Part shown: one piece after another, positions 12,836 to 12,845 of the stretch
Position numbering within the stretch: the stretch's first letter is position 1
Layout of the letters: each line of letters begins with the position of its first letter
DNA from: an uncultured delta proteobacterium
GTDB taxonomy: Bacteria; RBG-13-61-14; DRUE01
Direction: 5' to 3'
Length of the DNA: 12,845 nt
NCBI GenBank assembly: GCA_903930515.1
Contig: CAIYYW010000323.1
Coordinates: forward strand, 1 to 12,845
Program-made: the position numbers and the translations under genes
The notes under the pieces: generated by a model
What the model was told of the DNA's origin: nothing
Databases searched by the model: none
The model's input: only the letters and a program-made list of their open reading frames with translations

Positions 12836-12845
12836 AAGCTTGATG

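Larger units (their letters stand above)
12429..12845. other. Right-hand region without an intact gene
   Basis: These 417 bases hold no supportable complete gene. They contain a foldable inverted-repeat block (12475-12553), the palindrome TTCATGAA (12556-12563), a GGGACAG motif (12604-12610), the relic of a VWA gene 3' end (12622-12687), three copies of TCCTGC (12711, 12725 and 12735), and a promoter pointing to ATG 12843. The mix suggests an old insertion or deletion hot spot. Confidence 0.6.

Overview
This window reads as a piece of chromosome from an uncultured-type bacterium. By eye the GC content is clearly above 50%, and the genes are tightly packed in operons. The gene set mixes housekeeping tRNA modification (miaB, queA) with families common in Deltaproteobacteria-like and candidate-phylum genomes: a bifunctional-nuclease (DUF151) protein, a SpoIID/LytB protein outside any sporulation locus, a GAF-GGDEF cyclase, a CoxE-like VWA protein and a PilZ-like/HEAT protein. 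I cannot name the phylum from sequence alone. I see no tRNA, rRNA, CRISPR array or intact transposase.

Layout. Positions 1-142 (minus) hold the first 47 codons of an unidentified gene with a helix-turn-helix-like N terminus. A five-gene minus-strand operon runs from 4441 down to 239 in the order miaB, DUF151 protein, VanZ-like membrane protein, gluconate 2-dehydrogenase subunit 3-like protein, GMC oxidoreductase. Neighbouring genes overlap or nearly abut, and a hairpin with a T-tract follows the last one. A divergent promoter region (4442-4681) separates this from a plus-strand operon (4682-7976) of a SpoIID/LytB wall hydrolase, a GAF-GGDEF diguanylate cyclase and queA. After a 323-base non-coding stretch come a GTG-started CoxE-like VWA gene (8300-9499) and a 943-residue PilZ-like/linker/HEAT gene (9597-12428). 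The last 417 bases have no intact gene. They hold a foldable inverted-repeat block, a degraded 3' end of a second VWA gene, and a promoter aimed at an ATG on the last three bases.

The most unusual signal is how transcription and translation starts are arranged. miaB and spoIID are both preceded by the same 9-mer TTGACTTGA, a 17-base spacer, a TAGnnT -10 box, and then exactly 7 bases before ATG, with no Shine-Dalgarno sequence. The ATG at the right edge has the same geometry, and the PilZ/HEAT gene and the left partial gene are close to it. Most genes inside operons, by contrast, have Shine-Dalgarno sequences. This points to leaderless mRNAs for first-in-operon genes. The second notable signal is the VWA 3'-end relic at 12622-12687, which matches 9434-9477 at 43 of 44 bases and then diverges while keeping a similar protein sequence.

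Functionally, the minus operon couples a tRNA-modifying enzyme to a putative two-component flavin dehydrogenase. The first plus operon links wall remodelling, c-di-GMP signalling and queuosine synthesis. The VWA and PilZ/HEAT pair could form a c-di-GMP-related or assembly complex, but no function is established for it here.
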